Assembly (NCBI GenBank): GCA_018396635.1
Contig: JAGTQE010000006.1
Span: 25,596-89,595 of the forward strand
Source: Candidatus Bathyarchaeota archaeon
Lineage (GTDB): Archaea; Thermoproteota; Bathyarchaeia; Bathyarchaeales; DTEX01
Direction of reading: 5' to 3'
Length of the DNA stretch: 64,000 nucleotides
In this document: in pieces, positions 19,032 to 27,460 of the stretch
Layout of the letters: each line of letters opens with the position of its first letter
How positions within the stretch are numbered: position 1 is the stretch's first letter
Translations under genes and position numbers: made by a program
The notes under the pieces: generated by a model
What the model was told of the DNA's origin: nothing
Seen by the model: the letters and a program-made list of their open reading frames with translations, nothing else
The model's database searches: none

Positions 19032-20270
19032 TCAGTATCTTCCGTACTCCTCGACAGCATCTATCAGAGCCCTTAAATTCTCTGGTGGAACGGGCATCGG
19101 AATATCCGCCACGCCGGGTGATAATATGAAGCCTCCGCCCGGCTTCACCTCGCTGAGAATATCCTTTATGTATCCCTTAATTTTATCCGGCGTGGCTTCA
19201 AGTAATAGTGATGGTGGAACCCCACCCATTATGCAAGTGTGTCCGCCTAAAATCTTCTTTGCTTTCCTAACATCGGTCTTCTCAAAGTAAGCTATGCCCC
19301 AGCCTCTTGGCAGCTCCAGTATAGTTTCTAGATGCGGGTCATGCCACCCCTCAAAGAATACTAGTGACTTTATCCCCTGCTCGTAGAGTGCTACTATAAT
19401 CTTCTTGAGTGTTGGCCAGTAGAACTCATTGTATAATTTGGGCGATAGGTACTCGTTGAGGTGTAGTGGTATAAATGCATATTTTGCTCCAGCCGGCTTA
19501 AGGGATAATGCAACCTTAAGTATGGGCTCAACCAGTGCCTCGCATGCCCGCTTAACGTCATCCGGGTGCCTGCGTACATCTAATAGTGCCCCGGTTGGGT
19601 ATCTGAGGAAGTCGCCTATGAAGTCTAGCGGAGCGTAGGCGAACGTTAGGGGGAGCGATGGCACGCCAACTTTAGCCAGATCTGCGGCCGAATCGCCTAG
19701 AAACTTGAGGTATCTGGAGACTTCGACTCCAAGCCTTATTAGGGCGACATTAGCCTTTTCTGAATTAGGCTTCTCTAGGTTTAAGCATGATCTTGGGAGT
19801 ATCACTTCATTCAAGAATGTTATTGGGTCATCGGAGAGCTTGCAATATTCCTTGGCTTCCATGAACTGTCCGCCAATAAACTGGAATATGCTGTCTTCTG
19901 GGAGTTCTCTACCGGGCCACCTAGTATACTTGTCCCCCAGCGCGTCGTGCATCGGCCCGGTCCAGAATCTAACTGATGGTGCTATATCCGGGTAGTCTGA
20001 GAAGGCTAGGGCGAATATAAATCCCTCAGCGGCTAGGGCTGCGAGGAATACGTCTACTGGATATTCGGTTGCGAACCTTACGGATACTTCACGAGCCCTA
20101 TCATAATTGAAGTATAATTCGTAGCCCTTCGCATATTTGCGTAGAATATCCCCGCAGGTAAATATTATTAATGGCACTCTATCGGGTTCGCCTAGCTCTA
20201 TAGCCTTCTCAACCCTTCCAAACCTCTCTTTTAGGAGATCTTCCGGAGATTTTAATTCGGCTCCAGTCAT
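19032..20270 (-). CDS. Uroporphyrinogen decarboxylase (URO-D) family methyltransferase-like protein
   Basis: RVEKAIELGEPDRVPLI ... GGFILSPGVADIPMPVPPENLRALIDAV; adjacent to corrinoid protein gene. Confidence 0.85.
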   Translation of the reverse strand: MTGAELKSPEDLLKERFGRVEKAIELGEPDRVPLIIFTCGDILRKYAKGYELYFNYDRAREVSVRFATEYPVDVFLAALAAEGFIFALAFSDYPDIAPSVRFWTGPMHDALGDKYTRWPGRELPEDSIFQFIGGQFMEAKEYCKLSDDPITFLNEVILPRSCLNLEKPNSEKANVALIRLGVEVSRYLKFLGDSAADLAKVGVPSLPLTFAYAPLDFIGDFLRYPTGALLDVRRHPDDVKRACEALVEPILKVALSLKPAGAKYAFIPLHLNEYLSPKLYNEFYWPTLKKIIVALYEQGIKSLVFFEGWHDPHLETILELPRGWGIAYFEKTDVRKAKKILGGHTCIMGGVPPSLLLEATPDKIKGYIKDILSEVKPGGGFILSPGVADIPMPVPPENLRALIDAVEEYGRY

Positions 20271-20274
20271 AATT

Positions 20275-20916
20275 TCACCCTCCTAACCCCAGCATCTCCT
20301 TACATTTTCTTATGCCCAGCATTGCGTTATCCGCCCATTCATCTGCGCCGACATACCGCTTTACATGCTCATCCATCCTTCCACCACCAACTATAACTCT
20401 AACCCTATCCCTTAAGCCGGCTTCCTTGAGGGCGTTAACAGTCTTCTTCATCGACTCGTAGCTTATAGTTAAGAGCCCGCTCATGCCAACGATGTCTGGA
20501 TTATGGGTCCTAACAGCATCAACGAATCTCTCTGGCGGGACATCAACGCCCAAATCTATAACCTTGAAGCCGGCAGCTTCGGCGAATGCTTTAAAAATGT
20601 TTTTACCTATATCATGAATATCTCCCTGAACTGTGCCTAAAACTATTGTTCCGAGGGGTTTAGTCTCCCTCTTAAGCTCTGGGAGAACAACCCTCATAAC
20701 GCTATTAAATATTTCGCTGGCGAAAACAAGTTCTGAGAGGAAGTATTCGCCCCTTTCAAACCTTTCGCCAATAATTGTTGTCGCTTTCCTGCAAGCCTCA
20801 AGAATCTCGGATGGATCCGTACCCTCCCTGAGAAGTTTCTCAACAATTCCGAGAACCCTATTCTCATCGAGATTAACAAATGCGTCAATAAGATCCGCTA
20901 GAGACAAGTACTCCAC
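20275..20916 (-). CDS. Corrinoid (B12-binding) protein, MtbC/MttC-like
   Basis: TVQGDIHDIGKNIFKAFAEAAGFKVIDLGVDVPPERFVDAV (DxHxxG B12 motif). Confidence 0.95.
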   Translation of the reverse strand: MEYLSLADLIDAFVNLDENRVLGIVEKLLREGTDPSEILEACRKATTIIGERFERGEYFLSELVFASEIFNSVMRVVLPELKRETKPLGTIVLGTVQGDIHDIGKNIFKAFAEAAGFKVIDLGVDVPPERFVDAVRTHNPDIVGMSGLLTISYESMKKTVNALKEAGLRDRVRVIVGGGRMDEHVKRYVGADEWADNAMLGIRKCKEMLGLGG

Positions 20917-21027
20917 CCATCAGAAAATAGGGTTAGCGGTGTATTAAAACCTTCCTGTCTCCATAAAATAAAGATTTCTTGGGATTTATTCTTTTAAGTC
21001 GGCTAGTTTTTGCTTCTAGGAAGGCTT

Positions 21028-21447
21028 TTATGGGTTCTCTATCCACTGTGAGCCTTTATCGGTTACCTCCTTCTTCCATATTGGGGTTTCATGCTTAAGC
21101 CTCTCGATCAACTCAACTATGGATTTGAAGCCCTCCTCCCTGTGCTTTGAGGCAACCAGTGCGTATACTGTGTCTTCGCCTACGCTGGCGGATCCAACCT
21201 TATGCTCAACTATGGCGTCGATTATGCCGTACTTTGCCTTTAGATCCTCAATTATCTTCTCCAGAGAATCCTTGGCAGCCTCCTCGTAGGCTTCGTATTC
21301 AAGCCTCAAAACCCTTCCCCCATCTCTGCCAGTACCCCTAACAGCCCCAACAAAGATTACCACAGCGCCTATCTCGCTTGACGCCCCCTTAATTTCACTC
21401 AATAAACTATTTAGATCGTCAAGCTTCTCGGATATTTTAACCTTCAT
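21028..21447 (-). CDS. moaE: Molybdopterin synthase catalytic subunit MoaE
   Basis: GAVVIFVGAVRGTGRDG, LEYEAYEEAA, EHKVGSASVGEDTVYALVASKHREEGF, PIWKKEV. Confidence 0.95.
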   Translation of the reverse strand: MKVKISEKLDDLNSLLSEIKGASSEIGAVVIFVGAVRGTGRDGGRVLRLEYEAYEEAAKDSLEKIIEDLKAKYGIIDAIVEHKVGSASVGEDTVYALVASKHREEGFKSIVELIERLKHETPIWKKEVTDKGSQWIENP

Positions 21448-21450
21448 TTT

Positions 21451-21777
21451 TCATCCACCGCCAACTGGTGGTAGAATCGCAACTTCATCGCCGTCCTTGA
21501 GCCTGTAAGTTATCTCTGGGCTCTTACCGCCAACTAGCACATAGTAGTTTCTAAGTATTGGGGTTCCATCCCTATTTACGGCAACCTCGCCCCTAATCGT
21601 CATGAATACTGATTGTTTCCACTCCTCGGCTACCTCACCATGTCTTTCAGGTATATGTTTTAGGAGGAGGTCTGCAAGCGTCGTCTCTCCAACCTCGTAC
21701 TCCTCCTCCTTAACGCCAAGCAGCTCACGCAGCCTGCCGAAGTACTTAACTTTAACCTTGGCCATGTCTTTCCACAA
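21451..21777 (-). CDS. moaD: MoaD/ThiS family sulfur carrier
   Basis: KVKYFGRLRELLGVKEEEYEV ... LKDGDEVAILPPVGGG, C-terminal GG. Confidence 0.95.
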   Translation of the reverse strand: MWKDMAKVKVKYFGRLRELLGVKEEEYEVGETTLADLLLKHIPERHGEVAEEWKQSVFMTIRGEVAVNRDGTPILRNYYVLVGGKSPEITYRLKDGDEVAILPPVGGG

Positions 21778-21875
21778 TCTCCTTTAAGGTAACCTAACTA
21801 TAATAATTGAGCTCAAAAATTAATTTTTCCTATGTCTAGAAAAACCATTTTTTATAGTATTTCGGAGTAGATTTC

Positions 21876-22517
21876 CTACCTAGCCCTCCTCCTCTCTCCA
21901 GATTGTCTTGCACGCTCAATATTCTTTAAGCGTGCCTGGAGGATCGCTATCTTTGTTTTAGAGATCTTTCTCGGCTTTCTGATGCTGGCTCTAGCCTTAA
22001 AGGCTAGCGTCTTAAACTGCTTTGACTTTCCAGGTGAGCGTTTAACTTCATCGCTATTAGCGTTGTCGTCTTCGCTCCCTGCGCTTCTCTCCCTGATGAA
22101 CGTGACTCTTCCCTCCTCTAGGTCAACCTCCTTAACCATCCAGCCCACGGTTAACCAAGCCTCTGATGGCATGCGCCCCCTGATGTTGCTCCACCACCCC
22201 TTCTGCTTACGGGCTGATTCTGGAAGCCTATCGCCTATGATCTCCTCAATCTCCTGGAAGGAAAGCGTGGTCTCGCTTAGGAATCTAGCCTTCTTGGCTA
22301 GGAATATGCTGAGGTTCATGTATTTGCTCCTTGAGGATCTTGGGGACACTTCCTTAACAGCGCATTTTAGGCATATTATTCCGTCTCCTCTCGGCAGGAT
22401 GCAGTTTCCACAGTAAATCATCCCGCAGCGGCTGCATGTGTAAAGTGCGCTCCTTGGATAGGTTTCCTCACAGAGTGCGCAGACATTACCGACCTGAATT
22501 ATCTTTCTAGCCTTCAA
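21876..22517 (-). CDS. Zinc-finger protein with a DUF7662-like C-terminal domain
   Basis: CALCEETYPRSALYTCSRCGMIYCGNCILPRGDGIICLKC; then LSFQEIEEIIGDRLPESARKQKGWWSN...AWLTVGWMVKEVDLEEGRVTFIRE. Confidence 0.65.
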   Translation of the reverse strand: MKARKIIQVGNVCALCEETYPRSALYTCSRCGMIYCGNCILPRGDGIICLKCAVKEVSPRSSRSKYMNLSIFLAKKARFLSETTLSFQEIEEIIGDRLPESARKQKGWWSNIRGRMPSEAWLTVGWMVKEVDLEEGRVTFIRERSAGSEDDNANSDEVKRSPGKSKQFKTLAFKARASIRKPRKISKTKIAILQARLKNIERARQSGERRRAR

Positions 22518-22571
22518 GCTTCTCCATCCTGAAACATAGATTATCTCTGGATGGATTATTTATCTTTTCAG

Positions 22572-22603
22572 TTCACACCCAGCTTTAGGCTGCTGGGTGT
22601 GAA
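22572..22603. repeat. Perfect 12-bp inverted repeat with 8-nt loop
   Basis: TTCACACCCAGC-TTTAGGCT-GCTGGGTGTGAA, intergenic. Confidence 0.9.
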
Positions 22604-22670
22604 GATGTGGCGATGTCAAAGGATCAAAGTTTTAAGGCGTTAATAGCATCGATATTGGGTGGCTGTGTGG

Positions 22671-23528
22671 TTATGGGGAGATGCCAAGTATTTCGAGAGC
22701 ATCTCTATTTATGATCTCCTCGATTTTTCTCTCAGGTATTCTCGGCAGATTCGTGCCCTCAACAATTAGATTTATCCTCCTCAAATTATTGATTGTCTCC
22801 TCAGGAGTGGTGACAGGCCAGTCTGAGCCAAGGAGGAGCTTGTGCATCTGGTCATACTCATTTGCGAGGACTAACGCATTATAGAATTGCCATGGTCTAT
22901 AGAACAGGGCTGATATATCGGCGTAGACGTTAGGGTGCTTCCGGATCAAGATTATTGTATCCGGTATCCATGGGTGTCCCATATGTGCCACAACCATTTT
23001 CAGGTCTGGGAAGGCTATGGCAACCTTCTCTAATATTAGCGGGTAAGAGTACTCCATTGGGTCATATTTGCCGGGTGTCGCCCCCATATGGAAGATTATG
23101 GGTAGCCCGAGATCAACAGCCTTTGAGTAGATTGCGCATGCCCTCTCACTATAAGGATGAAAGTTCTGGTAGGCTGGCCCAAGCTTAATGCCTTTAAGCT
23201 TCAGCTCATTAACGCAGCGCTCAACCTCCTCAAGAGCATCCTCCCCATTGGGATCCACAGTTAAGAAGCCTATGAATTTTCCGCCATACATCCTCACGTA
23301 CTCCGCAACATTATCATTCTCATGCTTATCCCTCCCAAAAGATAGCCCAAAAACTATCGCCCTATCGACATTTCTCATGGCTTTGTAGTGATCATCCCAG
23401 CAGAGAGCATCCATATCTATTGGGTGACCTGGCCGTGCAGTATAATACTTTGGCTTCTCAGATTTAGCTGGCTGCCTATTTCTTGGAAGGTGAGTGTGTA
23501 CGTCAACTATCATTCTCACCACAAGCAC
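22671..23528 (-). CDS. Amidohydrolase-2 family TIM-barrel metal-dependent hydrolase
   Basis: MIVDVHTHLPRNRQ, LPIIFHMGATPG, DLKMVVAHMGHPWIPD, LLGSDWPVTTPEE. Confidence 0.92.
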   Translation of the reverse strand: MLVVRMIVDVHTHLPRNRQPAKSEKPKYYTARPGHPIDMDALCWDDHYKAMRNVDRAIVFGLSFGRDKHENDNVAEYVRMYGGKFIGFLTVDPNGEDALEEVERCVNELKLKGIKLGPAYQNFHPYSERACAIYSKAVDLGLPIIFHMGATPGKYDPMEYSYPLILEKVAIAFPDLKMVVAHMGHPWIPDTIILIRKHPNVYADISALFYRPWQFYNALVLANEYDQMHKLLLGSDWPVTTPEETINNLRRINLIVEGTNLPRIPERKIEEIINRDALEILGISP

Positions 23529-23624
23529 TATTTTATTCCAGTAACCCTAATAACTTTGGTTGGAGCGTTTTGGAGTTTCGCTAGGGTAACTATATATTTT
23601 TAGTCGCTTAATCATATTCTGGGG

Positions 23625-25124
23625 GTGCTTATGAAGACAACTCCAATAGGAATAGCCTTAATTAATGATGAGAGGGAGCATGTTTGGAGGGCTAATAGGG
23701 ATGAGTGCATGGAGGTCGTTCATAGGTGGGCTGAGATTATTAGGAGGGGGGTTAAGAACGTTGATGGGTCTTCGCCTGAGGTTGTTGTCGGCTCGGATAC
23801 GATAACCTCTGTTAGGGTTGCTCAGAGGGTTGGCGAGGAGCTTGCTAAGGCGAACTGTAAACAAATAATATTATGCTTCTACGTCTGGAACTTCCCATAT
23901 CTAGTCTGGCCATTCATCAACAGCGTCGGCAGAGATAAGCCTATCCTCTGCTTATCAAATAACAGCGGAAAATATCCTGGAAACGTCGGCCTATTGGCGA
24001 CGGACGGCGCCCTAAGACAGGCTGGGTTGAGGACCCATAGGATAATTGGAGACATGAATGATCCTGAGGTTCAGGCCGAGGTTATAGATTGGGTTAGGGC
24101 TGCTCAGGCATATACGGCTATCCAAAATGAGGTTTATGGCATGTATGGCGGCCACTCCATGGGCATGGAGACAGGCTACTTCCACCTAATCCCAATAATA
24201 AAGACTTTCGGAGTAACCGTCTGCCAGATAGATCAATTTCTTCTAGTTGAGAGGATGAAGGATGTTGATGAGAGGGAAGTTGAAAAGGCCATGAAGTGGT
24301 TCACCGAGATGCTTGGGGACAGAATAAGATATGATGGTAAGATGCTCACGCCTGAAACTCTGAAGAGGCAGATACGGCTATACTTGGCGATGAAGATGAT
24401 TAATGAGGAGATGGGCTTCGACTTCTGCGGCATAAAGGGGCAGAGGGAGCTCTCTGAGCACGTATGCATAACAGACGTCGCCGAGATGCTCATGAACGAC
24501 CCATACGACTGGAATGGGCCTAAAGAGCCTACGGTCTGCGCCACTGAGGCCGACTCGCTGGCGGCGGTAACAATGCAGCTCCTAAAATATGTTAGCGGGG
24601 GCCTCCCAGTCCTATTTATGGATGTCCGCCTATACCACCCGGACAAGGACATATGGGACTTCTGCAACTCAGGAAACCATGCAAGCTGGTACGCTTCAAG
24701 GAGTATGGATCCAAAGGAAAACTTAAAGAAGGTGACCTTCCACCCAGCCCTAGAATTCTACTTTAAGGCTGGCGGCGCATCCGTTGAGTTTGATGCCGCA
24801 CCAGGGCCGATAACATTCGCCAGGCTCGGGCTCCTTGAGGATAGGCTCTACATGGTTATAGTACAGGGCGAGGCTGTCGAGCTGCCGCCTGAGGAGCGCA
24901 GAAGGATAAATGAGCAGACGAACCCAACATGGCCGCATGTTCACGCTAAGCTAAACTGCGGCTTCGAGGAGTTCATTGAAGTTTTTCCAAGCAATCATAT
25001 ACTTGGGGTTGCCGGGAACCATGTGAGGGCGCTAAAGTATCTCTGCGAAATAGCTGGCATAGAGCCTATAATCCTAGGCCCAGAAGGCCAAAAGTACACT
25101 AAGCCCATCTGGAAGCGAGTATAA
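23625..25124 (+). CDS. L-fucose/L-arabinose isomerase family protein
   Basis: IGIALINDEREHVWRANRDECMEVVHRW, GGHSMGMETGYFHLIPIIKTFG, CATEADSLAAVTMQLLKYVSGGLPVLFMD. Confidence 0.85.
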   Translation: MLMKTTPIGIALINDEREHVWRANRDECMEVVHRWAEIIRRGVKNVDGSSPEVVVGSDTITSVRVAQRVGEELAKANCKQIILCFYVWNFPYLVWPFINSVGRDKPILCLSNNSGKYPGNVGLLATDGALRQAGLRTHRIIGDMNDPEVQAEVIDWVRAAQAYTAIQNEVYGMYGGHSMGMETGYFHLIPIIKTFGVTVCQIDQFLLVERMKDVDEREVEKAMKWFTEMLGDRIRYDGKMLTPETLKRQIRLYLAMKMINEEMGFDFCGIKGQRELSEHVCITDVAEMLMNDPYDWNGPKEPTVCATEADSLAAVTMQLLKYVSGGLPVLFMDVRLYHPDKDIWDFCNSGNHASWYASRSMDPKENLKKVTFHPALEFYFKAGGASVEFDAAPGPITFARLGLLEDRLYMVIVQGEAVELPPEERRRINEQTNPTWPHVHAKLNCGFEEFIEVFPSNHILGVAGNHVRALKYLCEIAGIEPIILGPEGQKYTKPIWKRV

Positions 25125-25175
25125 GTTGGTGTAGCCGAGCTTTCTCAGCCCTCCAGCCCCTATTTTTTAACCTAT

Positions 25176-25928
25176 TTAATTACCGAGGGTTGGGGCATTA
25201 AAAGACCAAATCTTCCGGAGTACATGTTCAACATCCCTAGCAAAGCTTGTTTCGAGAAGTTTCTCTACACTCCCAAGCGCATCCTCTAGGCTAGTGTCGA
25301 AGCGTATGCTTCCAAGGAAGCATATGCCTAGGGCTTCAACCTCGAGTTTAATGTTCTCTGAGTTATCCATCTTCATGTTCTCTATAACGCCAACTATGGG
25401 GGCCTTAAGGCCCTTAAGCAGGCTGAGCAGTCTCCTAACAGTCTCGAAAGCCATCTTAGATGGCGTTGTAATGAGGAGGAAGTTTGCGCCCCTAACATAC
25501 TTAAGTATGTCCAGCGTTAGGTCGCTTATGCCGGGAGGCATATCGATCAGTAGAATATCTAGGCTACCCCAGCGGGTGATCGCCAGCATCTCGAGAAGGG
25601 CGTTGGATAATTCTTCTCCTCTGAGCGGTGTGGTTTCATCCCCAATATAGAAGATTAAGGACATATATTTTACGCCGTGCACTTCGGGTGGGATAATTCC
25701 CCTATCTTCAGTAGGCTTTAAGCCTATTGCGTTCAGAACAACATGCGTTGTTGGACTTGTGAAGTCTAGGTCTAGTAGACCCGTTTTAAAGCCTCTTCTT
25801 GCTAGGAGTAAGGCTAATGTTGATGCTATTACGCTCTTCCCAACACCACCCTTACCGCTTAGGACAACAATTATTCTCTTTATGCCGCTTAACCTCTCAT
25901 CTATAATGCTTCTCCTTGGATCTATCAT
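25176..25928 (-). CDS. hypB: Mrp/MinD-type P-loop ATPase, candidate ATPase-type HypB; start corrected to ATG at 25928
   Basis: VVLSGKGGVGKSVIASTLALLLARRG, DILLIDMPPGISDLTLDI; starts 1 nt after the hypA stop codon. Confidence 0.8.
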   Translation of the reverse strand: MIDPRRSIIDERLSGIKRIIVVLSGKGGVGKSVIASTLALLLARRGFKTGLLDLDFTSPTTHVVLNAIGLKPTEDRGIIPPEVHGVKYMSLIFYIGDETTPLRGEELSNALLEMLAITRWGSLDILLIDMPPGISDLTLDILKYVRGANFLLITTPSKMAFETVRRLLSLLKGLKAPIVGVIENMKMDNSENIKLEVEALGICFLGSIRFDTSLEDALGSVEKLLETSFARDVEHVLRKIWSFNAPTLGN

Positions 25929-25929
25929 C

Positions 25930-26328
25930 CTACTTAACACCCCTAATGCTAGATATCCAGACACCCCTCCCACCTGAGAGATCGAAGTCTGGGCTTCCAC
26001 ATTTTGGGCACCTTATGTATGCGTGGGCTACCTCCGGAATAAAATGGATAGCTTCCATAATGTCGCTTGAAGCTCTAATGTCTCTGAAAAGCCATCTATG
26101 GCCGCAAACCCTACATTTAAAGGCTGCCTTAGACACCCTTATAACAAATTTTGTATTTGCGAGCTTGCCGGATCTAAGCTCCCTGAGGGCGAAGTCTAAA
26201 ATTTCTCTGTCAACCTGCTGTAGCTCGCCGACCTTTAAGTGAACCTCGCTGACCTCCCTCAAACCCTCCCTCTCGGCAGCTTGGGAGACAGCCAATATTA
26301 TAGCCTCGGCCAGAGCCCACTCATGCAT
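25930..26328 (-). CDS. hypA: Hydrogenase nickel incorporation protein HypA
   Basis: MHEWALAEAIILAVSQAA; CRVCGHRW...CPKCGSPDF zinc ribbon. Confidence 0.96.
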   Translation of the reverse strand: MHEWALAEAIILAVSQAAEREGLREVSEVHLKVGELQQVDREILDFALRELRSGKLANTKFVIRVSKAAFKCRVCGHRWLFRDIRASSDIMEAIHFIPEVAHAYIRCPKCGSPDFDLSGGRGVWISSIRGVK

Positions 26329-26366
26329 AGGAAAAGTTTAGATGGCCCATGATTTAAGAATATCTA

Positions 26367-27458
26367 ATGCAGCCGGTGTTAGAGATGGATGTTGGCGGCG
26401 AATATATAACTATGCTACACGGTGCAGGCGGCTCAGTCATGCATGAGCTCGTAAGAAAATACATTCTTAAGTTTTTCGGAGACCTTGAAAGCGGCAGCCT
26501 AGAGGTTCCACTTAAAGCCCTCGATGACGCCGCAGTCATTAACGGCATAGTTTTTAAGAGCGACTCACACGCGGTTAAACCAATATTTTTCCCAGGAGGA
26601 GATATTGGTAGGCTGGCGGTTTCAGGAACCATCAATGATATTGCGGTTATGGGGGCTGAGCCAGCAGCCCTAGCATGCGGCCTCATACTTGAGGAGGGCT
26701 TGGCTTTAAGAGATTTGGAGCGCATACTGAGGAGTATGCGTGAGACCTGCATTGAGGCCGGAGTTGCCATCGTCACAGGCGATACCAAGGTTGTTGAGAA
26801 GGGTTCACTTGGCGGATGCGTAATAAACACATCCGGCATAGGGTTTGAGACCGAAGCCCTGAAAAAGAATATCAGCATCGTCAGGAGATATCGCGCCGAC
26901 TTTAGGGCTAAGTGGCTTCTCGACTCAAACCTGAGGGCTGGAGATAAAATAATAGTCTCCGGAACTATAGGCGATCATGGCATAGCAGTCCTATCAGCTC
27001 AGGAGGGCTTGAGCTTTTATGGTGAGATAAGGTCTGATGTTAGGCCGTTGAACAGAATGATCCAGCGCATGCTCGGCGAGGTTGGCGGGGTTGTCGCCAT
27101 GAAGGATCCTACGCGGGGTGGGCTTGCAGACGCTTTAAATGAGTTTAGCGAGAAATCCAATTTAGGCATACTCATATATGAGGACAGGATACCGATAAGG
27201 GGGCCTGTTAAGGCCGCCTGCGATATGCTTGGTCTGGATCCGCTTGAGATAGGTAATGAGGGTAAGGTCGTGATCGGCGTAGTTAGGGAGAAGGCTGAGG
27301 AGGTTCTAGAGTTTCTCAGGGCAACCGATGAGGGCAGGGATGCTGCAATAATAGGTGAGGTCACAGATAAGTTTAATGGGGTGGCAATGGAGACAATTAT
27401 AGGCGGAAAAAGGATTATTCCGAGACCCCTAGGAGACCCGATTCCAAGAATATGTTAG
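26367..27458 (+). CDS. hypE: Hydrogenase maturation protein HypE
   Basis: LHGAGGSVMHELVRKYIL, DDAAVINGIVFKSDSHAVKPIFFPGGDIGRLAV, C-terminal PIPRIC. Confidence 0.97.
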   Translation: MQPVLEMDVGGEYITMLHGAGGSVMHELVRKYILKFFGDLESGSLEVPLKALDDAAVINGIVFKSDSHAVKPIFFPGGDIGRLAVSGTINDIAVMGAEPAALACGLILEEGLALRDLERILRSMRETCIEAGVAIVTGDTKVVEKGSLGGCVINTSGIGFETEALKKNISIVRRYRADFRAKWLLDSNLRAGDKIIVSGTIGDHGIAVLSAQEGLSFYGEIRSDVRPLNRMIQRMLGEVGGVVAMKDPTRGGLADALNEFSEKSNLGILIYEDRIPIRGPVKAACDMLGLDPLEIGNEGKVVIGVVREKAEEVLEFLRATDEGRDAAIIGEVTDKFNGVAMETIIGGKRIIPRPLGDPIPRIC

Positions 27459-27460
27459 CA

